A DNA stretch of 64,000 bases from Alphaproteobacteria bacterium. Its GTDB lineage: Bacteria > Pseudomonadota > Alphaproteobacteria > Thalassobaculales > Thalassobaculaceae. Shown one piece after another: positions 48,672-56,452 of the stretch (within the stretch, counting starts at the first letter, position 1; every line of letters starts with the position of its first letter). The notes below the pieces were generated by a model. It was given only the letters and a program-made list of their open reading frames with translations, ran no database searches and was not told the origin of the DNA. The translations under genes and the position numbers were made by a program. The stretch is from positions 60,442 through 124,441 of the forward strand of contig JAJEAR010000054.1 in NCBI GenBank assembly GCA_022822665.1, written 5' to 3'.

Positions 48672-48911
48672 CGAAACCGCCGGCTGCGGGGGCCGCCTCG
48701 AGGCGATCGACGGTCACGCAGGCGCCTCGCCCGACTTCCGCGGGGCGGAACAGCTGGCGGACGAACAGGTCGGAGTAGCGCTCGCCGGCCAGTCGTTCGA
48801 ACAGCAGCGCGAGCAGGTCAGCGTTGGGGGAGACGTAGTGGAAGCCGCGGCGGTGAAGATGCCGAGCGTCCCCTCGTCTCTCATGAACGGGTGCTTGAGA
48901 TCGTACCCGGT
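48672..48911 (-). pseudogene. Chimeric fragment of the serine-hydrolase/FAD-oxidase locus
   Basis: The minus strand reads first as FAD-oxidase sequence (YDLKHPFMRDEGTLGIFTAA, compare YDLKHLFMGAEGTLGIITAA in the gene at 59471-60907) and then directly as serine-hydrolase sequence (GFHYVSPNADLLALLFERLAGERYSDLFVRQLFRPA, compare GFHYVSPNTDLLALLFERLAGERYADLFARLLFRPA in the gene at 58269-59474). The two parts are in different frames and join at about 48846. No complete gene remains. Confidence 0.83.
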
Positions 48912-48958
48912 ACATGCCGCCCGAGGTCGCGCCGGTTTCTTCCGGAAAGACCCGCCGG

Positions 48959-49354
48959 TCAGCCGAAGATGTCGTAGAGCACCAGCCCCCAGGTCACCAC
49001 GCAGCACACCAGGCTCACGAAGACTGCGGCACTGCCGATGTCCTTGGCCTGCTTGGCGAGCGCGTGGTCGTCGAAGGAGATCCGGTCGACGGTCGCTTCC
49101 ACGGCGGAGTTGAGGAGTTCGACGATGAGGACGAGCAGCACGGAATTGATCAGCAGCACCAACTGGACGATGCTCGCCGGCAACACCACCGCAACCGCGA
49201 TCAGGACAGTGGCCAGGACAAGTTCCTGGCGGAACGCGGACTCGTGGCGGAATGCGCTGGTCAGTCCCGCAAGCGAGTAGAAAAGCGCGCGCCAGATCCG
49301 GACCAGGCCCGCCTTGCCCTTGTGCGGGCTTTTCCATTGCTGCGGCGAAGTCAT
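48959..49354 (-). CDS. dgkA: Diacylglycerol kinase (membrane, DgkA type)
   Basis: 131 aa from ATG 49354 (GTG 49369 in frame; GGGGGAG lies between). Small three-helix kinase that recycles diacylglycerol to phosphatidic acid. Motifs: N-terminal amphipathic LVRIWRALFYSLAGLTSAFRHESAFRQEL and the catalytic VELLNSAVEATVDRIS, equivalent to the ENxxNTAIE signature. Divergent from the phosphoesterase/glycosyltransferase pair. Confidence 0.92.
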   Translation of the reverse strand: MTSPQQWKSPHKGKAGLVRIWRALFYSLAGLTSAFRHESAFRQELVLATVLIAVAVVLPASIVQLVLLINSVLLVLIVELLNSAVEATVDRISFDDHALAKQAKDIGSAAVFVSLVCCVVTWGLVLYDIFG

Positions 49355-49496
49355 CCAGTGCTCCCCCACCCTCGACCACTCGGACCGTAAAGCACGTTTG
49401 TTTCACAGAAGTTAATGCAATCGGTCACGCCAGTGTCATGACCGTATCCGATGATGGCACCGGTCGACACCGGGTGAGCGGCATCGGAGCGACAGG

Positions 49497-50282
49497 TTGA
49501 GGTTGAACAGGCGGCGGTACCGGACCGTTTGTATCTCCGACGTGCATCTCGGATTTCGCGGCTGCAGCGCGGAACATCTTCTCGATTTCCTGAGATCGAC
49601 CGAGTGCGAGTACCTGTACCTCGTCGGCGACATCATCGACATCTGGTCGATGAAGAAGCGGCCGTTCTGGCCACAGACCCATAACGACGTGGTCCGGACC
49701 ATCCTCGGCAAGGCCAAGCACGGCACGAGGGTCATCTTCGTGCCGGGGAACCACGACGAGTTCCTGCGTGACTATGACGGCATGGTATTCGGCAACATCT
49801 CGATCGCCGACCGGACGGTACACGAGAGGGCGGACGGGCGCCGTTTTCTCGTCCTTCACGGCGACCAGTTCGACGCCGTCGTACGCAACTCGAAGGCGCT
49901 CGCGCTCATCGGATCGGCATTGTACGACTGGCTGCTGACGGCCAACCGGTTGATCAATTTCGTGCGCCGCAAGCTCGGCTTTCCGTACTGGTCGCTGTCC
50001 GCCTTTCTCAAGCACAGGGTGAAGAACGTCACCCGTTACATCAGCAACTTCGAGCGGGCGGTGGCGTACGAGGCATCGCGCATCGGTGTGGACGGGGTGA
50101 TCTGCGGCCACATCCACCGGGCCGAGATCAGTTCCATCGGCGACGTTGTCTATTGCAACTGCGGGGACTGGGTCGAGAGTCACACCGCGCTTGTCGAGCA
50201 TCCCGACGGCACCTTCGAGTTGCTGCACTGGTCCGACACCGACGCCTCGCGCACGTACCTCGGGACTGCCGCGGCAGCCTGA
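49497..50282 (+). CDS. LpxH-like UDP-2,3-diacylglucosamine pyrophosphatase/metallophosphoesterase
   Basis: 261 aa. Calcineurin-type motifs: ISDVHLGFRG, VGDIIDIW, GNHDE, LHGDQFD and GHIHRAE, which give a two-metal centre. Size and motif spacing resemble the LpxH/YbbF-like family, but the gene stands next to a glycosyltransferase rather than lpx genes, so the role in lipid A is not certain. The start appears to be TTG 49497 (or TTG 49503), since no ATG fits. The stop shares a base with the next gene's ATG. Confidence 0.85.
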   Translation: MRLNRRRYRTVCISDVHLGFRGCSAEHLLDFLRSTECEYLYLVGDIIDIWSMKKRPFWPQTHNDVVRTILGKAKHGTRVIFVPGNHDEFLRDYDGMVFGNISIADRTVHERADGRRFLVLHGDQFDAVVRNSKALALIGSALYDWLLTANRLINFVRRKLGFPYWSLSAFLKHRVKNVTRYISNFERAVAYEASRIGVDGVICGHIHRAEISSIGDVVYCNCGDWVESHTALVEHPDGTFELLHWSDTDASRTYLGTAAAA

Positions 50283-51307
50283 TGCGGATCGTTGTCGCCA
50301 CCGACGCAGCACCTCCGCAGGTCAACGGCGTGGTGCGCACGCTTGGCAAGACCGCCGAAACGCTGGAGACGTTCGGGCACGCGGTGAAGCTGATCACGCC
50401 GGCAGGATTCCGCTCGGTGCCCTGTCCAACCTATCCTTCCATCCGGCTCGCGGTCTGTGCGGGGCGTGGTGTGCGGACGGCGATCGAATCCTTCCGGCCC
50501 GACTGCCTGCACATTGCGACCGAAGGCCCGATCGGCCACGCGGCCAGGCGCTGGTGCCTCGCAAACCGGTTCGCGTTTACCACGTCTTTCCACACCCGGT
50601 TCCCCGAGTACATCCGGGCGCGCACGCCGGTTCCGGTGGACTGGACATACGCCTACCTGCGACGGTTCCATGCCCCGGCGGCACGCACCCTGGTTCCGAC
50701 GCCGGGCCAGCGCGACATGCTCGCACAACGCGGCTTTGCCAACCTCGCGCTGTGGGGGCGCGGGGTCGACACCGGGCTGTTCCGGCCGGGCGCCAAGGAT
50801 GTGATCGATGCCGAGCGGCCGATCGTCCTGTTCGTCGGGCGGGTCTCGGTGGAAAAGAACCTCGATGCCTTTCTCGGACTCGACATCGACGGCACCAAGG
50901 TGGTCATCGGCGATGGTCCCGATCTCGGGCGGCTCAGGGCGCGTTACCCGGCGGCGCGCTTCCTGGGCGAGAAATTCGGGACCGAGCTCGCGCGCCACAT
51001 GGCGGCGGCGGACGTGTTTGTCTTTCCCAGCCGGACCGACACCTTCGGACTGGTCATGCTGGAAGCGATGGCATGCGGGGTGCCGGTCGCGGCATTCCCG
51101 GTCACCGGACCGATCGATGTCGTCGAGAACGGGCGGACCGGAATATTGGAGGAGGATCTGACGGTGGCGGTGCGCAAGGCGCTGGCGCTCGATCCCGCGC
51201 ACTGCGTCGAGGCGGCCCGCGCGCGGTCGTGGGAGGAAGCCACCCGGACGTTCGAGTCATACCTGGCAAGACAGCCCGGGGTGGCGGTGAGAGAGAACAC
51301 CGGATAG
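50282..51307 (+). CDS. GT4-family glycosyltransferase
   Basis: 341 aa from ATG 50282, overlapping the previous stop. N-terminal Rossmann start MRIVVATDAAPPQVNGVVRTL and C-terminal nucleotide-sugar site with FVGRVSVEKNLDAFL and FVFPSRTDTFGLVMLEAMACGVPVAAFPV (the EX7E region). Close to mannosyl- or glucosyl-transferases that act on diacylglycerol or lipid acceptors. Coupled with the LpxH-like gene and facing dgkA, it suggests a glycolipid or membrane-lipid role. Confidence 0.88.
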   Translation: MRIVVATDAAPPQVNGVVRTLGKTAETLETFGHAVKLITPAGFRSVPCPTYPSIRLAVCAGRGVRTAIESFRPDCLHIATEGPIGHAARRWCLANRFAFTTSFHTRFPEYIRARTPVPVDWTYAYLRRFHAPAARTLVPTPGQRDMLAQRGFANLALWGRGVDTGLFRPGAKDVIDAERPIVLFVGRVSVEKNLDAFLGLDIDGTKVVIGDGPDLGRLRARYPAARFLGEKFGTELARHMAAADVFVFPSRTDTFGLVMLEAMACGVPVAAFPVTGPIDVVENGRTGILEEDLTVAVRKALALDPAHCVEAARARSWEEATRTFESYLARQPGVAVRENTG

Positions 51308-51771
51308 GCCCGGTACTGTTTGCCTGCACCGCTCGCCTGCCGGAGATGGTGGAGACGCTGGCGAAATGCCGCTGCTCCCGCAAGTGCGGGAAGTCGGTGC
51401 CGATGGTTTCCGGCTTCAGGCGGGCGAGGAAGCGCCGATACGCCTCGTCCACGCATCTCGGCGCGACGCGTCCAGTGGCGGCGGCATCACGCTCGGCGAT
51501 CGCGGGGGCCCCGGTCAGGCAGAACGGAAGCGACCGACCATGGCCGTGTCGGCAAAGGTGCCGTTGCGGCACCACTCGCCGCGTTCCCCGGTTGCGTCGT
51601 CGTCAGCCCTGACGAAGCACTTCCGGTTCTCCTGTTGGACAGCCATGCCGCGCGCATTGCCGATGAGGCGACCGACGAACGTGAATCGCGCCGGAAGAGG
51701 ATTCTGCACTCCTGCGGGAACCCGGCCTCAACAGAAACCGACTGCGACGGACCGCAGGGTCTCTGGACCGG
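51308..51771 (+). other. 464-bp stretch without an assignable gene
   Basis: The minus strand has coding-like pieces in different frames (for example VGRLIGNARGMAVQQENRKC near 51600-51700, and EAYRRFLARLKPETIGTDFPHLREQ near 51370-51450). They look like one decayed protein with frameshifts, but I do not recognise it. Confidence 0.4.
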
Positions 51772-52125
51772 CTACAGGTACTCGTCGATCCTTGGACTGT
51801 CCCAGCGGCTCGCCGCCTTGATCCAGACTCCGATCTCGTCGAGAAACCCGGGCTCGTCCAGCCTGTGATGGAAGGTGTAGAGCCGGTTCACGACCTGGCG
51901 CATGAGATCGCGCATGGTGTCGTCGTCGAAATGCGAAACCCGGTTCCACGGAATGCGGTTTCCGTCCGCGTCGATTACCGTCACGTCGGAATAGTCGCCG
52001 GCCCTGGTAACCGGGACGATACCGGCGTGGATGTCCTCCAGCATCGTGTTGCGGACGCACAGCAACGCCATCGTCCTGATGATGAGCGAGGTCGTTTCGC
52101 CGGGCGGGAGTGTGTCTTCAGCCAT
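51772..52125 (-). CDS. Conserved hypothetical protein
   Basis: 117 aa from ATG 52125. Sequence features: SLIIRTMALLCVRNTMLEDIHAGIVPVTRAGDYSDVTVIDADGNRIPWNRVSHFDDDTMRDLMRQVVNRLYTF. Its composition and codon use look like a real cytosolic protein, and I recall similar short proteins in alphaproteobacteria, but I cannot name a domain or function. It stands alone between two empty stretches. Confidence 0.7.
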   Translation of the reverse strand: MAEDTLPPGETTSLIIRTMALLCVRNTMLEDIHAGIVPVTRAGDYSDVTVIDADGNRIPWNRVSHFDDDTMRDLMRQVVNRLYTFHHRLDEPGFLDEIGVWIKAASRWDSPRIDEYL

Positions 52126-52530
52126 CGGTTGCTCGCTTTGCCGGGTGCTGGATGGGCGGGCGGCCTGGGACGTGGCGAAGGCTCGGGTATCGCGTTACGC
52201 CCGGTGCCGGTGCGTCTATAGTGCCGGCTACGCGACGTTTCGAGGATGTTCGTTGGCCACAAACCCGCGGAGAATTGTCTCATGCAGAAGGCTGCAGAGA
52301 CCCGTGCGGCCACGACTTCGGCACCATGTTCCAGCCCGGTCCCGACACGATCGAGGAGGAGCATGTCCTGATCCGGCCTCCGGACCATGGACGTTTCGAT
52401 ATTGATGGCTGCCCGGCGTTCGTGGCTTCTGACCCGATGCGCGCTGCCGGAACGACGGTACAAGCACCTTCAATTGTCGGTGCCGATCGGGTAGACCCCA
52501 CCCGGTCGGAACGGGAGTGGAGAGGGCGCC
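52126..52530 (+). other. 405-bp intergenic stretch
   Basis: Open frames here (for example + strand 52110-52541) have no ribosome site or recognisable product. It must hold the promoters of the two divergent flanking genes; none stands out. Confidence 0.4.
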
Positions 52531-54042
52531 GTGGATCATGATGTAGTTGTCGTCGGGGCGGGCAATGCCGCCCTGTGCGCTGCGCTGGCAGCCCGGGAGA
52601 CCGGCGCCAGGGTGCTGGTCCTTGAGGCGGCGCCGGAGGAAACCGCCGGCGGCAATACCCGGTTCACTGCCGGTGCGATCCGCGTCGCCTTCAACGGGGT
52701 CGACGACCTGCGCCGCCTGATGCCGGACCTGACCGACGCCGAGTGCGAGATCACGGATTTCGGGACCTACACCGAGGATCAGTTCTTCGACGACATGTTC
52801 CGGGTGACCGAGTACCGGACCGATCCCGACCTGGTGGAGGTGCTGGTTCGCAACAGCTTCGAAACCCTGTGCTGGCTGCGGGACAACGGGGTGCGGTTTG
52901 CACCGATCTGGGGCCGGCAGGCGTTCAAGGTTGACGGACGGTTCAAGTTCTGGGGCGGACTGGTGGTCGAGGCGCACGGTGGCGGGCCGGGACTCGTCGA
53001 GGCGCAGTGGAAGGCGGCGCGCGAACGGGGCATCGAGATCTGGTGCGAGGCGCGTGCGCGCGAGTTGCTGCACGACAATCTCAGGGTCACCGGGGTCAGG
53101 GTGTTCCACCAGGGGGTGCTCAAGGACATTCCGGCCCGGGCGGTGGTTCTGGCCGCGGGCGGTTTCCAGGCCAATTCCGAGTGGCGCACGCGCTACCTGG
53201 GGCCCGGCTGGGATCTCGCGAAGGTGCGCGGCACACCGTGCAATGTCGGTGACGGCATCCGCATGGCGACCGAGGTCGGTGCGAGCACCGCGGGCAACTG
53301 GTCCGGATGTCACGCCGTCGGCTGGGAGCGCAATGCACCGGAATTCGGTGACCTCGCGGTCGGGGATGCGTTCCAGAAGCACAGCTACCCGTTCGGGATC
53401 ATGGTCAATGCCACCGGGCGCCGCTTCGTGGACGAGGGAGCCGATTTCCGGAACTACACCTACGCCAAGTACGGCCGGGTCATCCTGGAGCAGCCAAACC
53501 AGTTCGCCTGGCAGGTGTTCGACCAGAAGGTCACCCACCTGCTGCGCGACGAGTACCGGATCCGGCAGGTGACCAAGGTGACCGCCGATACCATCGAGGA
53601 GCTCGCCGGCAAGCTAGAGGGAGTGGATGCCGACGCCTTCGTCGACGAGGTCCGGCACTGGAACGCGGCGGTGCGCGCCGACGTTCCGTTCAATCCGAAC
53701 GTCAAGGACGGGCGGAGCACCAGCGGACTCGGGGTCGTGAAGTCGAACTGGGCCAACACCCTGGACGAGCCGCCGTTCGAGGCCTACCAGGTGACCTGCG
53801 GGATTACCTTCACCTTCGGCGGTGTGAGGATCGACGAGACCGCGCGGGTGATGAGTGCCGACCAGTGCCCGATCCCGGGACTGTTTGCCGCGGGCGAGAT
53901 GGTGGGCGGCATCTTCTACTTCAATTATCCGGGCGGCAGCGGACTGATCAACGGGGCGGTATTCGGCCGCATCGCCGGGCAGTCGGCCGGTGCCGAAGCC
54001 ATGGAAGGCCGGTCTGCCGGGCAGGACGGACCAGCCCCCTGA
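52531..54042 (+). CDS. TcuA-like FAD-dependent tricarballylate dehydrogenase family
   Basis: 503-aa flavoprotein of the fumarate-reductase/succinate-dehydrogenase flavoprotein superfamily. FAD motif [32 protein letters not shown] at the N-terminus, GGNTRFTAGAIRVAF, substrate domain with KHSYPFGIMVNATGRRFVDEGADFRNYTYAKYG, and C-terminal TFGGVRIDETARVMSADQCPIPGLFAAGEMVGGIFYFNYPGGSGLINGAVFGRIAG. Best match is TcuA, which oxidises tricarballylate to cis-aconitate. No tcuB or tcuC is next to it. Start is GTG 52531. Confidence 0.83.
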   Translation: MDHDVVVVGAGNAALCAALAARETGARVLVLEAAPEETAGGNTRFTAGAIRVAFNGVDDLRRLMPDLTDAECEITDFGTYTEDQFFDDMFRVTEYRTDPDLVEVLVRNSFETLCWLRDNGVRFAPIWGRQAFKVDGRFKFWGGLVVEAHGGGPGLVEAQWKAARERGIEIWCEARARELLHDNLRVTGVRVFHQGVLKDIPARAVVLAAGGFQANSEWRTRYLGPGWDLAKVRGTPCNVGDGIRMATEVGASTAGNWSGCHAVGWERNAPEFGDLAVGDAFQKHSYPFGIMVNATGRRFVDEGADFRNYTYAKYGRVILEQPNQFAWQVFDQKVTHLLRDEYRIRQVTKVTADTIEELAGKLEGVDADAFVDEVRHWNAAVRADVPFNPNVKDGRSTSGLGVVKSNWANTLDEPPFEAYQVTCGITFTFGGVRIDETARVMSADQCPIPGLFAAGEMVGGIFYFNYPGGSGLINGAVFGRIAGQSAGAEAMEGRSAGQDGPAP

Positions 54043-54457
54043 AGACCGCGGGAACAGCCGCTTCCAGGTGATGCCGTTCAGACCCGACACCGCGCGCGCG
54101 ATGCGACGTCGCCGCCGGCCCCGGAAGCGCACCTGTCCTGCCTGCACCATCACCTGCTCCACCCGGATCCGCACCTGAACGCCCGGTTGGGGACCGGCGG
54201 AGACCGCGGTCCCTCCCGCAGCGACCGCCTGCCCTGGCGCCTGTAGGATTGGTGCAGGACCGCCCTGGGGAACCATCGTGCCGGTTCGAATTGATGGACA
54301 GGTCCGGTTGCAGGATACTGGGCATGGCGTCTGGCCGCATGACAGTATCGAACCACGGCATGACGCGGGAGGAGTTCGTCTTGCACTCCGGGTCCATGCG
54401 GTGCACGACCGAGCGCATCATCGGTAGACCGGAATCCCGCGCAGCGGAAACACCTCG
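54043..54457 (+). other. 415-bp stretch without a gene
   Basis: Several overlapping open frames on both strands, none with a recognisable product or good start. I see no repeats or RNA genes. Confidence 0.4.
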
Positions 54458-54817
54458 ATGATCAGAAGCGTCGCCATCATCACCGTCGTGTTCGCTCTGC
54501 TGGCCCCTCAGGTGCACTCAGACGAGGGCAAGGGCCGGCTGCGATTCTTCGACCTGATCCTCATCCTCGAAAGCTGGCCGCCGCAGGGGGAGCCGGCAGC
54601 CCTCATTCGTGGGAAACTCGAAGCTGCGGGGTTCGAGGAACGCGACAGGTTCGAGTCGGCGCGGGCCTGGATTTTCCGCCCGAGAGTATCGACAGGACCC
54701 GGCATCTCCGAACTGTGTGCCGAGCTGATGCGGGACGAGCGCACGCGCACGCTGATCGAGGGTTGTTTTCCTGACAGGCTGATTTTCCCGCCAAGGCCCG
54801 TGCTGCCCCGTCAGTGA
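54458..54817 (+). CDS. Hypothetical small secreted protein
   Basis: 119 aa from ATG 54458. A signal-peptide-like N-terminus (MIRSVAIITVVFALLAPQVHS, cleavage likely after VHS) is followed by a polar domain with two Cys (ELCAELMRDERTRTLIEGCFP) that could form a disulfide. No family recognised. It is a plausible gene because of the signal peptide, but expression is unproven. Confidence 0.55.
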   Translation: MIRSVAIITVVFALLAPQVHSDEGKGRLRFFDLILILESWPPQGEPAALIRGKLEAAGFEERDRFESARAWIFRPRVSTGPGISELCAELMRDERTRTLIEGCFPDRLIFPPRPVLPRQ

Positions 54818-54942
54818 TGCGGACCCACCGCCGTCGGAGGCGATACGCGCCAGCCCGGTCCTCCCGGTCCGACGTGACAGGGTGGTGTCCTTCAACGGCG
54901 TGGTTGCGACTGACGGGACGAATCGGAGCAGGGGGTCGAGGC

Positions 54943-55359
54943 ATGAAGGCCGAAGACGTTGTCCGGCGGCTTGGTCTGGCGCCGCATCCGGAAGGTGGTT
55001 TCTACCGGGAAATCTACCGGGCGCCGGGGGAAGGACGGACGGCTGTCACGTCGATCTACTTCCTGCTGGAAGCGGGCCCGACGCGCTGGCACCGGGTCGA
55101 CGCGCCGGAAATCTGGGCCTGGCATGCCGGCGCACCGCTGGAGCTGGAAACGGAGACCGACAGTGTCCTGCTGGGGTCGCTGGAGGATGGATACGAGTTC
55201 CAGGCGGTCGTACCGGCCGGGGAGTGGCAGCGCTGCCGGTCCTTCGGCGAGTGGAGCCTTGCCGGTTGCATCGTTGCGCCGGCATTCATCTTCGAAGGCT
55301 TCGAAATCGCCCCGCCCGACTGGTCGCCGCCGGGCCGGAGCAAACCGGGCCCGGGTTGA
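54943..55359 (+). CDS. DUF985 cupin protein
   Basis: 138 aa from ATG 54943, GGGGG purine run upstream. VRRLGLAPHPEGGFYREIYR, TSIYFLLEAGPTRWHRVDAPEIWAWHAGAPLEL and PAGEWQRCRSFGEWSLAGCIVAPAFIFEGFEIAP are DUF985 signatures; the family is a small cupin with unknown function. His residues in WHRVDAPEIWAWHAG would bind a metal. Single gene. Confidence 0.88.
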   Translation: MKAEDVVRRLGLAPHPEGGFYREIYRAPGEGRTAVTSIYFLLEAGPTRWHRVDAPEIWAWHAGAPLELETETDSVLLGSLEDGYEFQAVVPAGEWQRCRSFGEWSLAGCIVAPAFIFEGFEIAPPDWSPPGRSKPGPG

Positions 55360-55369
55360 GTTCCGCCGG

Positions 55370-56042
55370 CCGCGCCCTGTTGGCCGGGGAGCCGGCGCTT
55401 CTGCAGGGTGTGTGTCTGCGTGCATTGCGGGTACGCCATGGGACGGACCTCCCCGAAGAGAAGCCGCAAAACGCCACGCCTGCACGACTGTCGCTGTCTC
55501 GGGTCGCAGGGCTGGTGCCATCCGGACGAAGCCGTGTGCGTCAATCCTGCGGTGCGCGCTGACGACCATGACGCGGCCGTCTGGACGGAGGTGCTGGCCC
55601 TGCCTGAAGAACCCGGATCTCATCCAGAGGGCGATCACCCGCAGGCCGGAAGCTGCGAACGAGACGACGGACATCCGGCACCGGAACGGTGCACTGCAGG
55701 GCGAGCCGGCCCGATTTGCCACCCGAATGCGGTGCCTGTTTGACGCCTGTCAGGCCGAGGTCATGACCCTTGACGACTTGCGGCAGACAAGGACCCCGCT
55801 CCTGGCCCGGCAGAGTTCCATCCTGTCCGAGCTGCGGTCCCTGGAAAGCTGCGGAAACTGACCGCGGCGCAAAGCTGTCACTGTCGGCATCAGTGGAACA
55901 GTTCCCTGGACGGCTGTGCGAAGGAGGACGATCGCTGTCCCTTGCCGAACGTCAACGCATCGTGCGTCTGCTCGCTCGCGAGGTGAGAAAAGCACGCGAC
56001 CACGATCTGCTATTCCATTCCGATACCAACGTCACCGCCTGA
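55370..56042 (+). pseudogene. Large serine recombinase C-terminal relic, multiply frameshifted
   Basis: Read across three frames the + strand gives LLAGEPALLQG, then VCVHCGYAMGRTSPKRSRKTPRLHDCRCLGSQGW (zinc-ribbon domain), then NPDLIQRAITRRPEAANET...EVMTLDDLRQTRTPLLARQSSILSELRSLES (coiled-coil), then SLAERQRIVRLLAREVRKARD near the end. That is the zinc ribbon, coiled coil and C-terminus of a resolvase/invertase-type large serine recombinase. Frameshifts lie near 55408, 55600 and 55860. The N-terminal catalytic domain is missing; the cupin gene abuts instead. Confidence 0.78.
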
Positions 56043-56452
56043 ACGCTCCGGTCCGTCCGACGGCGGGTCCGGCAGGGGCAAACTCCTGTGAGTCACGTTG
56101 TCGAGACATCCCTCATGACGCGGAGCGTGAAGGGAAGGGTAGAAGAGCCGGGGTGAAACGTGAAGGCAAGGGCCGGGCTGAACCGGGAGATCCCCGCCAC
56201 CGGCCGGCGGGAGCCTGCGCCACATGCTGGAATACAAGGCGCACGGGTAATCGCGGTCGGTCCCCGGCACACCAGCCAGACCTGCGCGGCCACGCGGATC
56301 ACGCCCACCTGAACGCGGCCAGCAACAGACGGCGTCGGGGACTGGCGCTGCTGCCGGGCGAGGAGCGGTCGGTTCTTGCCGACACCCGCGACCCGTGAAA
56401 CGGATCGGGAACCGGCATCATGACGCTGTCAACCAAGCGCCATGAGATCCCG
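56043..56452 (+). other. 410-bp stretch behind the recombinase relic
   Basis: No gene recognised. Contains purine-rich runs (about 56125-56200) and probably belongs to the decayed mobile element. Confidence 0.4.

Noticed and set aside
52110..52541. 143-codon plus-strand frame ahead of the TcuA-like gene
   Set aside because: No ribosome site, no domain, and it overlaps both neighbours' control regions.
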